Positions 35,282 through 47,131 of a stretch of DNA of 64,000 bases are shown piece after piece (the stretch's first letter is position 1; every line of letters begins with the position of its first letter). Below the pieces are notes generated by a model. The model saw only the letters and a list, made by a program, of their open reading frames with translations. It had not been told where the DNA came from and ran no database searches. The stretch lies in NCBI GenBank assembly GCA_002917075.1, contig NTMA01000001.1:1054001-1118000 (forward strand), given 5' to 3'. This stretch comes from Hawksworthiomyces lignivorus (taxonomy: Eukaryota; Ascomycota; Sordariomycetes; Ophiostomatales; Ophiostomataceae). The position numbers were made by a program, and so were the translations under genes.

Positions 35282-37423
35282 TTAGGCCTTGAACAGAGCC
35301 ATGAAACCGCTCGGCGGCGGCGGGGCGTCTTCGAGCAGCTCCCGTGCCCGCCGCCGCCTGTCTTGAATCACCTTCTCCTCAGCAGCCCACCGGCCGAGCT
35401 TGTCGGACATGCTGCCGCTGACAGCTGCCAGAGGTGCGGACGACGACGACGCAGCCGCGGCGCCGTCGCCCCACAGGGTCAGCCAGCTAGGCCACCAGGA
35501 GCTGGCCGACGAGGTTGCCGACGCTGCCGCTGCCGCCTCCGCCGCCTGCCGCGCCGCGGCCTCGTCCCGCACCAGCTGGGCCACCATGGTGGACCAGTTG
35601 TCCAGGCCGGCGACCAGGCACTGGCGGCAGACGGAGCGGCCGCCGTGGAGCACGGCGGCGTCGGCGCGGCTCTGGTTGAGGAGCTGGGCGGCCGTCTTGC
35701 GGTCGCCCTGCTGGGCGAGCGCGTGCAGCTGCTCCTCGGCGGCGTCGACGGCCTCGCGGGTCCAGGCGATGCCCTCCTCGCGGGCCTGCTGCTGGTGGGT
35801 GCGCGCCGACGTCGACGCGAGCCACGAGGACGACGCTGCTGCTGATGATGTCCGCGCCGACGCGTACAGGATCTCGCCAATGTGCAGGCGCAGAGCGGCC
35901 TCTTCGCAGCGCGCCTGCGGGCCAGGCAGCGGCGGGCCGAAGCCGTCGTCCGGCGCGGGCGGGTAGCCCGGTGGTGACAGCAGGGCGATGACCTGGTCGA
36001 CGAGGGTCGGCGCGGCGCTTTTCTTTTTCTCGGCCGAAAACACCGACGACGCCGCCGACGCTGGCGAGGACGACGACGACGCGCCCGCAGGCGAGTCTCG
36101 TCCTGGCGGCAGCGCCCGCCGCGCCTGCAGCACGGCCACGAACACGGGCAGCGCCGCGGCGACGGCGCCCGCGCGCGCCTGGAACGTGGCGTAGGCTGTC
36201 AGCGTGCGCAGCAGGTTCTGCGAGACGGGCACGGCGCCGGCGGCTGTGGTCCCGTCGGCGTGGTGCTTCGACCAGTCCTGGATCCACGCCGCCGCGTCGA
36301 CGTCCGCGGGGCCGGCCGCCAGGATGGACCTAAAAGAAGAAGAAGAAGAAGCGTCGCCGCCGGCGGCAGCGGCGGCATCGTCGTCCCCGCTGCTAGGCGG
36401 CCGCGCCGCCGCCAGCACCGCCCGCCCGTACACGTATGCGGCCGCCTCCGCGTCCTTCTTGTACTCCAGGTAGTTGGCAAACGCCAGCGCCGCCGTGATC
36501 TGCTGTCCCGCCGTGAACCCCCGCGTGTGCAGCAGCTTCAGGTACAGCTCGGCCGGCGACGGGAAGCACGGCTCGCAGTTCTCCTCGCGCGGCGCGCCGC
36601 CCGCCACGCTGCCCGGCGGAAGCGGCCGCGGGTTCGGGTTCGACGGGCCCACCACAATCTCCGGCGAGCACACCACGTTGCGCGTCCGGTCGCGCACCCA
36701 GCCCTCGACGTGCTCGGCCGTCTCGGCGGCCGCCAGCAGCGCTTCAAAATATCCCCGCCGCCACGGCTCGCTCCGCCGCCGGATGTCCATGGCCTCGGTG
36801 TCCTCTAACAGGAAGAGAGCATGGTCCCCTCCCGCGCTCGCTTCCACGGCGTCCAGAGTGCCCACCACATCCGCTGCTCCGTCGACGCGCGGGTCCTCCA
36901 GCCGGCCGATCAGGTCCAGCAGGATCTGCATCACCTTGACGTGGTCGACGATCCGGATCTCCGAAGCCGCATCGTCCGTGCTCTCTGCCCCGCTGCCGCT
37001 GCCGGTGCCCTCCTTTTCGCACAATGCGCCCCGCAGCCGCATCCGCGACATGAAGCTCCATTCCGGCGGCGTCGGATGCGCTCGCTCCATCCACTCTTGC
37101 TGGATGACAAATTGGCCAAGCAGCACGCAGCTGACGGCAGCCCAGAAATAGAGAGTATACTTAACAAAGGCGAGGGCCTCATAGCGGAGCCATCGGCGAC
37201 GTTGTGTGGTGAAGTACCGCGAGGAGTGGGTGGTGCTCGACGACGGGGTGACTAGGAACGGCAGCTGAGGCCGTGCTCTGGCGTATCGTCCCCAAGTAGG
37301 TGTGGCTGCAGAGGCAGAGACACTTGGTGCGATGCTCTGGCTCTGTGTGAAAGAGAAGGCTCGCCGGCCAGATGTGCTTGGCCGGGGCCGGGAGAGTCGC
37401 AAGAGCGACAATCGGGGTCGCAT
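35282..37423 (-). CDS. Predicted mitochondrial membrane protein with TPR-like helices (Mgr3-like)
   Basis: One exon of 713 residues starts at an ATG. Residues 1-80 are basic and rich in Ser, Thr and Arg with few acidic residues, suggesting a mitochondrial presequence. One membrane helix lies at about 88-107, followed by the conserved-looking EWMERAHPTPPEWSFMSRMRLRGA. The rest is helical and Ala-rich, with TPR-like pieces such as AELYLKLLHTRGF and AFANYLEYKKDAEAAAYVYGRAVL, interrupted by Ser/Asp/Ala low-complexity runs (about 340-365, 425-455 and near 530). A single N-terminal anchor with TPR-like repeats recalls Mgr3, an adaptor of the i-AAA protease of the inner membrane, but I cannot prove orthology. 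The very GC-rich coding sequence has long shadow frames on both strands. It is convergent with the Arb2 gene. Confidence 0.8.
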   Translation of the reverse strand: MRPRLSLLRLSRPRPSTSGRRAFSFTQSQSIAPSVSASAATPTWGRYARARPQLPFLVTPSSSTTHSSRYFTTQRRRWLRYEALAFVKYTLYFWAAVSCVLLGQFVIQQEWMERAHPTPPEWSFMSRMRLRGALCEKEGTGSGSGAESTDDAASEIRIVDHVKVMQILLDLIGRLEDPRVDGAADVVGTLDAVEASAGGDHALFLLEDTEAMDIRRRSEPWRRGYFEALLAAAETAEHVEGWVRDRTRNVVCSPEIVVGPSNPNPRPLPPGSVAGGAPREENCEPCFPSPAELYLKLLHTRGFTAGQQITAALAFANYLEYKKDAEAAAYVYGRAVLAAARPPSSGDDDAAAAAGGDASSSSSFRSILAAGPADVDAAAWIQDWSKHHADGTTAAGAVPVSQNLLRTLTAYATFQARAGAVAAALPVFVAVLQARRALPPGRDSPAGASSSSSPASAASSVFSAEKKKSAAPTLVDQVIALLSPPGYPPAPDDGFGPPLPGPQARCEEAALRLHIGEILYASARTSSAAASSSWLASTSARTHQQQAREEGIAWTREAVDAAEEQLHALAQQGDRKTAAQLLNQSRADAAVLHGGRSVCRQCLVAGLDNWSTMVAQLVRDEAAARQAAEAAAAASATSSASSWWPSWLTLWGDGAAAASSSSAPLAAVSGSMSDKLGRWAAEEKVIQDRRRRARELLEDAPPPPSGFMALFKA

Positions 37424-38434
37424 GATGTAAGGGAGGAATTAGAATGCAGATATCTAACGAGCTCGTTTGGAACTTGGCAGATATCTTTGTGAAGTAAGAG
37501 ACTTATCAATCTCGAAATTAGTCAAGGGAATTCGCCTGCGGCAGCGTATGTAGCCATGGCTTGTGAAAGATGTCGTTCGTTACAAGAATCCGGGTGAGAT
37601 GGAGCTTATGCCTCTACTCCGCTGAAGTTTCTTCGTGGGGTCAATCTCAAGATGCTGATTTCAAGTGTTAACCCGATTATGGCACATCTGTCACATGACT
37701 TTGACTTCTCCACTTTTCAGCTATGTCAACCAGAGACAACCTTTGTTTGGCTGCTTCTTACAAGCTGTATGTACTTTAAACAAGTACATTCTGCGTCTTA
37801 CAGAGGTATGTACAAGCTTTCAAGTTAAGAGGGCTAAGCATTGTTTACGAGGAAAGGGGAAAGTTCGTCTTCCTTGTCCTTACTTTAATTAAGTATGGAG
37901 ACAATGGCATATAGGACAGCAAACGAGTGAGAAGTAGACATGACATTTATTTCATCTTATTTTCTCGTCAGAAAGATGTTAATTCGGACTTGTTATGGTA
38001 TAATAGAAAAAAACTGGCAAAAAAACGATAATGTCTGTAAATATCATTCTGTGTGGCATGAGTATTCGTTCTGCCCGTATATGTGGTTTGAAATCTGTCA
38101 GTATTCTATGTTTTCACGCTGGAACTCTTTCCTCTCTTTCTTTGTTTCCCCTTCTTCTTTATGCTTCGCTGTACACGATAATGTACTTTGAAATTTCCCT
38201 TTTGTTTTCATCGCGATGACGGTAATGCTTCAACAATCAAAACACAAGAACCAGAATATAACGTCCAAAAAGAAAGGTAACAAGAACAAGGAAATTTGAT
38301 CGAGGCGAGATTTTCTCTTCAATGAAGATGGTGGGAAAAGATGAGCGGAAGGGAAAGAGAAAAGTAAGATATCGACTACGTGCACCCATTCAACAGTAAA
38401 CTACATGCATGCTGTGCAGGGCTGCTCCTCATGC
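37424..38434. other. AT-rich intergenic region, no gene seen
   Basis: This has clearly lower GC than its neighbours, in sharp contrast to the GC-rich gene on its left. Short frames are present without recognisable content. It holds the promoter of the mitochondrial protein gene and the 3' flank of the 1369-aa gene. Confidence 0.5.
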
Positions 38435-41400
38435 CTAAATCTGCTCTTCTTGAGACCGCACTAGCTCGCATAGCGTGCGCATGAACAGCGGATCAATTCC
38501 CCGAGCAGCTTCCGTGTTCATCAATGTGTTGCCTAGCTCTCCTGTCGTGAGCTTGAGCGTCGATACTAGCTGGCTGATGCAGTTGTGGAGACCGACTTGC
38601 AGATCACGCATCTGGGCATCCGATGACGGGACTGGTGGCGCCGGCGGCGCCGAAACGAATGGCGAGGGCGGTTCGGCTGCGATAGGACTCGTTGCGGCCG
38701 GAGGAGTTTCTTCGATCACAGGGTTTGGTGTCAAGACCGGCTTGCTAATCTTGAGATTCGGCCGCGCATTGATTCTGGGGTGAGCCCTTTTGATCTTCGA
38801 TGCCACCAGAGACTTCGCCTTGGTTATTTTTGTCGTTGCCGAGTCCGCTACAGCCGCTTCATACAATGGCATACCGCCAGATCTGAGCCTGCGCCGCCTC
38901 AGTGAGTTATAGCGTCGATTCAAGCCACTGCCGCTAAGTAGCTCTCGGTTATTCAAAGGGGCAGGGCGATTAGCTCTGCTGCTGTCGGGTTCTAGTATTT
39001 CTGACATACCCAATAGGGCGGCCGCCTTTCGAGAGATCAGCAGATTGTCGTCATCTGCGTGCCCACGTGATGGAGGTGGACTAGACGACGGCGACAACAG
39101 CAATACGGAGCTGTCTTCTAATATCGCCGGTGACAGCGGCCGCAACCAGCTTGGAGAAATGGAATCCATAGATGCGGAATGCGACAGCGGAGGCAATGCA
39201 ACGTCAGATCCGACATAAACACGGATGGTCTGGCGCTTTTGCTTTTTGGCTGTCCTAAACAAAGCAGCCTCTGCCGTTGACGCCGTTGCCGTGCTTGCCG
39301 CTGTCGATTGGGCGTACTGTTCGATGTGGGATGCTATCGAGGTTTCTGGCTCGGGAGCCAGTGACGGCGGTGGACAGAGCAGGCTGACATAGTTGAAGGC
39401 AACGATGTGGGCATAAAGAGCATCAAAAAGGTAGTCGGAACCCGTCGGGAAAATCCTCTTAAAGCAGGTTCCGCTTCCCTTTCCTTGCTCCTCATCAGAA
39501 AGAGTCTGCTGGTCGTCCGAGAAGTTTCCCCGACTACTGGAGTGACGCGGTGTTGGTGGCCTAACAGGCGAGAGCGCATTGGTGTTGCCAGAAGATTCTC
39601 CTCCTGCGGCTCCACTCAAGCTCGGCGACGTTCGCGATGCCTTTAGTCGTTTCGGCAGACCCCAAAACCAGCGGGCTGAGTGTGGAGACGAAGATGTAAT
39701 CGCGTCCGAGTCAAAAGTTGTTCCATGAAATGAGGGTGCCGTTGGTGAAGTAGGGAGCGTAGGCGTCGTAAAAGACGAGCGTGTAGGGGAATCGGTTGCC
39801 AGACCACCTAAAGTCGAAGGTGCCATGATAAGGCTGTCGATATTTTCACCTGCGAATAGATCACAGCGACGAACTTTACGAGAATAGGAACGAATGGTCT
39901 GAATCGAGAAACTTGTCAGGCTGAGCATCGTCTCTGGGAAGCACGAGACCGATACGCGGAGCGTATCAACAATCTCTCGAGGTAAAGGAATGGCTACTAC
40001 TCCAGGTTGATAGAAGCTACTGTATGGGAATGGTTGGCTCTGCTCTGGTTCATTTTGTATGTTGGTGACGCTACGGTGCTGCCCAGACGCGGCATCATAA
40101 TTCTGCTCTGCTTCTGATGGCAACTGGATTTCGGCGTTCTCATCTTCTTCGCAAACTAGGTGGTGGCCCTTAGAGAACGGACTGTAATTATAATCTTTTG
40201 GAAGATGGGGCCCAAGATCCGTGTTGTTGAATTGCTCGTGTGCGGTCTCTTGGTTGCCTCGCGAGGAGCCTTGAATCCACGACTTAAGATTTGGCTGTGC
40301 GTCACCTGTCTCTTCGAGGGCGAGGTGAGGCTCAGAATAATCTAATCGAGTATTAGCATAGCAGCACAAAAATTAACAAGGATGTTTGGAGCAGCCGTAC
40401 CAAATGAAAGGGAGCGACGAGATCGAAGAGATGGAGATAGCTGCCTAGAAAACGACATTTCTGTGGCTATTTTTATCCTATCTTCGCCTTCGTTGTAAGT
40501 GTAAGTGTCTTGAAAATCAGCAAATAACTCTCCATTGGTCGCTGGCTCGCTATCGTCGTTGTGATTGCTAGCGCCATCGTGGATGCCGTTATTATCCTCA
40601 TCCTCGTCGTCGTCATCATAGTCAAATTGGCTTCGTAAAACCTGATTTTCAGCTGGCATCACCCTTGTCTCATGCCCGCTATTGCCTGTATCATCTAAAA
40701 CGACTTTCTTCTGAAATATCTGCACACCGCTCACCGAGATGGTATCTTTGGCTTCGGCCATCGTTATTTCACCTGCTATCCCTAATGGTCCCTCATGCAG
40801 AGACAGCGCGTCATCTCGATTTGGCCACTTTTGTTCCTCAATGGGCTGTCGATACACAGTTTGTTGCAGAAACAATGGTGCCTGCTTAGCGAGGGCGGCA
40901 TCTTGTACAGGCGCAGGCAGATCAACTGAGATCAAGCCAGTCCTAGCACGCGAGTTGCTATGGAAGTGAGAAGGTCCAGCTTTGCTCTTTGTAGAGAGCA
41001 AGGCGTTTGGGAACTCTTCAAGGGAAACCGATGTATCACTGAGAGATGAGAGATGCTTAAGGTGAAGCAGCTGTTGTTGATCTGACTGGCCATGTTTTCG
41101 CGGCTGCGTAAAACTCTCTTTCCGAAGGTTGTCGGAAGTTGCTTTTTGGCTGAGTGATTTACTCCTCTGAAGTTGGACAGCAGAAGAGACAGGAACAGTC
41201 AGAGTATTAGAAAATTCCTTTTGGTTTATCCAAGTATGCGACTCCTTGTCCTCATTTCTCTTTCCGCGAGATAGTCCCAAGGCGGTTTTGGGTCGCTGGG
41301 GGAGGGACATTGCTGAAAACGATGGCAAGCTGATAGTAGCCGGGTCTTCCGTTGTTACGTTTGTTTCAGTGGAGGATGGCACGTCGATGGTCTTTTTGAA

Positions 41401-42603
41401 ACTGCTGTCATCGTCATCAAAATCCATCCAGCTCGACTGTTGCGTTTCAACCTGATTTTCAACAGAAGCGCCAATCCGTTTTGAAGCTTGATAGCCTGCA
41501 CGAGGCCCTCTTCCTGCGTTGGATGCATGGTTGTATGTATGTCCAGGCTTTGCTTTCTGGCTTTCGGTATAGAAGCTACCGCTATTGCTCCTTACACGCT
41601 CTGTGATACCTGTAGGCATCGTGGCTTCTTCTTTGGGCGTGTCATCATGAACGGTATCATTACCAAGGTCAAATTCGACATGGCGATCACAGGACACCAT
41701 AGATTCTCTCTGTGAAGGGCCCATTGCTGAGAGCGTATGTGACAGGGAGGAAACGCGACGACCTGACGAAGTCACTGACGTGGCTGCGGTTACAACCGAC
41801 TGCTGCCGGCCACGCGCAGACAATGGCACAGACAAGCCAAATGAAGACACGCTGGCTGAATCCGACAGGATGTTGTTGTCATCGGTGTAGCAGCTGCTGT
41901 AGCTGTCGCAACTTCCACTGCTGTTGCGGCTGTTGCTGATCTGATTTCGGCTGCCACAGTCAAATGACTCGCTGTGTTCAACGCTGCCGGCAAATAACGC
42001 ATGAGCAACCTCCTCAGGTATCTGCTCTCGTGGCTGTTGCAGCTGTTGTCGATACTGCTGCTGTCGCTGCTTTCGTTTCAGGCCAGAGTCATACCAGCGA
42101 GATGCAAACAAGCTGGGGTTTGGTATTTCAAAGCTGTCAACGCTGTCTTTGTCGAAATCATTTACGGCCTCTGTGGTGGCTGCAGGGTATTGTGGAAGAT
42201 AAGGAGAAGGCCGCATTGGGTGAGAAAGGACCGCACGCCCTTCAGAACGACAGTGAACTCCAGCTCTTCTGACCGGTATCTGTGGGACTGATTCGTCCTC
42301 AAGCGAGAGTCGCACAGGTAATGATACAGATTTTGTGTGACCATCATCGCTCCTCTCAACCGGCATATTCACAACATCTGTCTGCATGTAATTTTGTGAA
42401 GTCTCCGGATATACAGTCGCATCTGGAGGCGAATTTGCTGTTCTATTATGATGCTTCTGCGCTGCTGCATTTTGAAAAACGGTGGACTCGAAGATGGCTC
42501 CCATAGGTCGAGGAATGCCAGCAGTCATTCGCTTAGCAGCAAATACTGGCTCGGCCGTTTCTAGATTAAGAGCCAAGAGCTCCGGGAAGTTGCATGCATT
42601 CAT
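38435..42603 (-). CDS. Large disordered fungal protein of unknown function, 1369 aa
   Basis: Two exons, 42603-40401 and 40341-38435, with a GTACGG donor, TTAG acceptor and 59-base intron; the join (SLSFDYSEPHL) keeps one frame of 1369 residues. I do not recognise the protein. Most of it is Ser-, Gln- and Asp-rich and predicted disordered, with an acidic DDDDEDEDNN run at about 660. More ordered-looking parts are the N-terminus (FPELLALNLETAEPV), a segment with IPLPREIVDTLRVSVSCFP and TSFSIQTIRSYSRKVRRC at about 855-895, DALYAHIVAFNYVSLLCP at about 1050, and a helical C-terminus ending LFMRTLCELVRSQEEQI. There is no signal peptide, membrane helix, zinc finger or kinase motif. The many Ser-Pro and Arg-x-x-Ser sites would suit a phosphorylated scaffold, which is inference. 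Start chosen as the first ATG of the frame. Confidence 0.82.
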
Positions 42604-45600
42604 ATTTCTTGCTGGTCCCAGGTAAAGTGCAACGAAATGAATTAATGTAGATGGTCCAAGGGAAGTTAGGTATGAGTGCGAGTGTACTACCAGGTTCGCG
42701 TGCCCGCCCTTTTGTGACCTTGTTGTGACAAAACAGATGTCCCGTCTTGACTTATTCTCAGAAATGAATGAACAATTTCAGAGAATGCTATTGTTCTGGT
42801 AGGCGCAATATGTTTTAGTACAGTTGTCACAGCTGTCTTTTCAGAAGGATTGATGAAGTGCTGTCGAGGAGGCAACTGCAAACTGGCATAGGCGTGAATT
42901 CATATTGAAGAGTGGAATGAAAGGAGTATGCGTAACAAAGCTCACAACTATTCTAAGCTAGTCATGGGGAATACTTGAGAGTGAGATATTAAATGGTTGA
43001 CCGACTCCGCATGCATATTTGCAGTTCACGATGAGAAAGGCTGACGGACAAAACCAAGGCCTGTACAGGGATGACGGAGGTGTGCTCCATATTAGGAAAG
43101 TGAACGACGATGTGCAGAAAAAAGGAGGACAGACACGCAGCAAAATCAAGAAGTAAAACAAATGTGAGTGGAAGCTCCTTTTAATGGGACTGCCGTTGGA
43201 ATTCATTGCGGCTGTTGACATGGAGGGGGTGAGGTAAAACAAAAAGAAAGTAATGCACAACGCGAAATAGCGATAGTCTCAAGGTAGGTAGGCAGAGAAC
43301 GCCGTCAACATACAAAGGGATAGCGCGGATTGCGGAGAACGCGACTGACAAAACAAGGACATATCCATCCCAGAGCACAAAGCGGTCACAAATTATCAGC
43401 ATGTGTTGCAATATAGAAGATCACCAGAGACCGCTTCAAAAGCTGTTTATACATCAGGAACATTTGACGGTGATGCGTACCACTACTACTATTGGGTGAA
43501 TCTCGCCCAGTAGACTCTGAAAAGGTCACCGCAAGAATTTCACAATGCATATAGGTACGAGGGATTGGAAGATGAATGAGTAGATAAAATAGGCCAAAAG
43601 TAGAAGGCATGCTTTCTCAACTTAGCGAGAGCTGCATGCACATCAGCGGTCACAAGATGTTGTGCATAACCGATATCATGGGAAAAGGAATAGATCCTGG
43701 GAAGAGTAGCTTCTCACAAATGAAAGGCACGACGAGGCTACTGCCATAAAACACGCGGACTCTGATGCAACTGCTGACGGTGGAGGCAATGGCCAGGGGC
43801 GGTGGTCACTACCAGAAAGGAAGACCAAACATCATTCGACCGGCGCACAATATAGGGGAACGAATGCGCGTTCCGTACACGTATCGGATATCACAGTTTG
43901 CAATTACCGCGCTGCCACGAGGGAGAAAGAGAGAAAAAGAAGAAGAAATGTCCACAGGAATAGGTTGCAATGTTGTTTACATCTTGGTTAAAAAAAAAAG
44001 AAGGAAAGAGAGCAAGACAAAACTGAGACATTCTATCCCTTGCCAGACACCGGTGCCCTAACTTGTGTGCATTCGAAGCTGGCCGGCAAAAAGTCCTTCT
44101 CGAAAGAGCTAGAAAGCAGTGTGATTTCGGGAAGTCTCACTTGAACATCCCCGTCCTTGGACTCCTTCGCCTATGAGAGGAAGAAAGGAGGACAAGACCG
44201 GCAAGTTACGGATGAGTCTGAGAAAAGACGACCACTTAGATGAAGCATATAAAAGAAAGCAGGGGGAAGAATCCAATCATAAACAACGGGTACCGTGGAC
44301 GTTTGCTTCAGATGATTTCATCTTTCATTGCGAGGAAAATAGAGGGATGTCGATCATCTTGCTGCAGGCCGGCTAGGGCGCGCTGGAAGGCTTGAGCATA
44401 TCTTCCGCTTTCTTTTTTTAAGAGAACAGATCACTATGGCCCAATAGCGCATGCAGCGGTGGTAACCTACCTACTTACAAAAGCAGCGTCCGTTAGCGTA
44501 CCTGGGCGAACGCAGCTCATGGAAGACGTGTGGAGAGACGATTGCGTTCGCCTGTGCGTTTTGTACATGCGTTATTGATGCGTGCTTCGCAAGGATCTTT
44601 CACAACAACCATCGATATATTTAGTAAGAGCCAGCAACATCATTGGCGCTAAGCAAAGGAAATTTTTACTGGCCAATAAAGGTACATGTCACTCGGCGGA
44701 GTAGCCCACAGGATGTGTTATTGGTACAAGGGGGGGAAGGCGATAATCCAAAAGACAGAAAGCAAGGGACAGCAAATATATGGCCTAAGAATGAGTTGCA
44801 TCGGACATGGCTTGTCCTTGTAATAATTGCGGTGATCATGACTCAATATTGAACAAGTCGGAGACAAGAGGTGCGGTATTAGAGAATAATAAGAGCGGTT
44901 AGGCAGGTTGTGAGCAAAGAAGACTTCCACAAAACGATAATGCCATAGACGAGGATGGGATTGAGATGCATGTTGGCTTTAACTGTTTTGGTAGCCACTG
45001 AACAATAGACACGATAAGACGGAGCTAACCGCGCAAGCAATGGTAAAGAGATCGCCGGACGCAGAGAGTCTGGAAGAGACGCGGATGCAAGGAGAAGGAG
45101 TGCAGCAGCGGAAGTAGGGAGACTTGGAAAAGCAAGCAACGCGAGACAGAAGAGGCAGAAGAGGCAGCAGGACAATGGGGAGGAAACTTACGCACGCGCG
45201 ATAGAAACATGGGGTTACGGTGCTTGCGAGACGACGCAGAGCAAAAGAAATAAGGCGGCCAAGGCGGAGCGGTGCAGTGAGCTCGTCCCCGTCCACATTT
45301 GGTTTATTTGCTTGCTTAATGCATATAAGTTTCTTTTGGTTTTTTTGTGCTCTCTTCCGCTTGCCCTTTTGCTACTACTTCGTATAACTGGACGTATAAT
45401 TACGTCTTACTCTCTGTGTCTGTGGGGACTCGATGCTGGCTTGAGGCCTGCATGCTCTCTTGTACTTTTACCCCCTTAGTACGCGCACAAATCCATCTGC
45501 AGGCCATGTCTCAGCTGTACACCAATGGCCAAACTTGGGAGCTGCTAGCGTCTGATAGCAGAAATAGAGGCAGAAGGATGCAAGGGATGGAATGAAGGGA

Positions 45601-47131
45601 AAAATTGGTAGAGACGTGGAAAATGCAAGGAGACATTGAAGATGTCGTGGTTGAAAAGAGTCCCGGGCGAGAGGATCAGCGCGAAGCTCTATGCTATTGA
45701 GAATTATGTCATAAACAGGACATGAGAGGGATGAGAGGCGAAATGCATCCGTTTGAGATCGACAGAAGGGATTCTAGGCTATCCCCTCCTCGGCCTCAGC
45801 GCCCCGCGAACAACTAAACGAAGGGAGCCATCGAGCCATCCCGCGAAGCTCTGCGTTCCACCTTCAATTCAAGAGTCGGAAGGATCTTTCGCTCCGTCAC
45901 ACACCAGTCATGCCCGCTGCCTTCCTTTCGGTATTGATATTCGCACGATGCAACCCTACCTTAGAGCCCATGCAAGCCATGTCGAGCTTAAACAGTAAGT
46001 AATTACGCATCTGCCTGGTCATCTTTCTATCTTGTCCTGGACCCCGGCACTCATAGCATCATATCCAAGGCTAACTGCCACGTTTATTTGAACTACGTAC
46101 TCGTACAGCAAACGCAATCCACCATGCTTTCTTTTGTTAGTGTTTTTTAGAAGCAGAAGGAGCACAGTAGAAGTTGAAAATCGTGCGATGCCCTCCCTGC
46201 CCATAAAGGCAGCACGATGTATGCACAGGGATACAAATAACAACAAGGACAGAACGCCGTCTGCTCTGCTACTAATATGCATTCCGTATTCATAATCGTT
46301 GTTTCCTTCTTCAGTAAGCCGACACGAATAGCAGATAGAATCCTGGTACCACGCCGTCAAATTGTAAAGGACGATATGATCGCTCGGCCAGCCCATGTTC
46401 TCGCTACCTTGTCCTTGCAGTACAGAGCTCAACACGTCCACTGACCACTCTGTGAGCCATCCGCTCCGTCATGCTATCAGAGCATTGACCAGAGCTCTTT
46501 GACAGCTTTGCTGGTAGGTGCACGTTGTGCCGCGCCGACCCGATAGCATATTTATTTGCGAGCTGGTGCGCAGACCGATTTGTGTAAATGAGCTCTCCTA
46601 AGATAAAAAAAGCTGCGGATGCGAAATTTAGTAAGGGAAAGGTGTGAGCTTAGCGTTGTTCTCCACTTAGTGCCGAGTGTGGGCCAATCAGCCTTGTGCA
46701 GGAGAGACAAGAACTCTAAAAAAAAAAAAAAAATAGAAGCGAGACAAAAGTTTTTACTAGTACAGCAAGTAATCGACGACCAAGAATCGCTACCGTTGTT
46801 CCTAAAGGGAGGACACAAGTAAGGACCAAGGAAGAAGAAGAAAGAAAATTAAGAAAATAAGCAACGAAAAAGCAAAGCAAAGAAAAGAAAGTGAGGAGAG
46901 AGAAAACAGAGAATTAGATTCGAAATCTTGCCAAGGTGCTTAGCTGCACAAGGAAAGGGGGTCGGATAAGAAAGAGGGCATTGAGGCCTTCACAGAACGA
47001 GAGGCCATATACGAAGCCAGCTGAAAGCTCACATCCACGTGAAAGATTGGGAACTCAAGGCCACGTGAGAACACCCTACGGCAGCAAACACACCGCAGTT
47101 TGAGGCTGGCATATACGCATCACGACGACGG
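42604..47131. other. Long gene-poor interval
   Basis: About 4.5 kb without a supported gene. Short ATG frames are scattered on both strands. The only coding-like trace is a minus-strand 27-codon frame at 45298-45215 that reads like a signal peptide and stops inside a possible splice donor. A-rich runs occur near 43990, 46718 and 46840-46900. The right end holds the promoter of ipi3. Confidence 0.5.

Noticed and set aside
35400..37255. Several long plus-strand frames opposite the mitochondrial membrane protein
   Set aside because: Arg/Ala/Ser-rich shadows caused by the high GC content.
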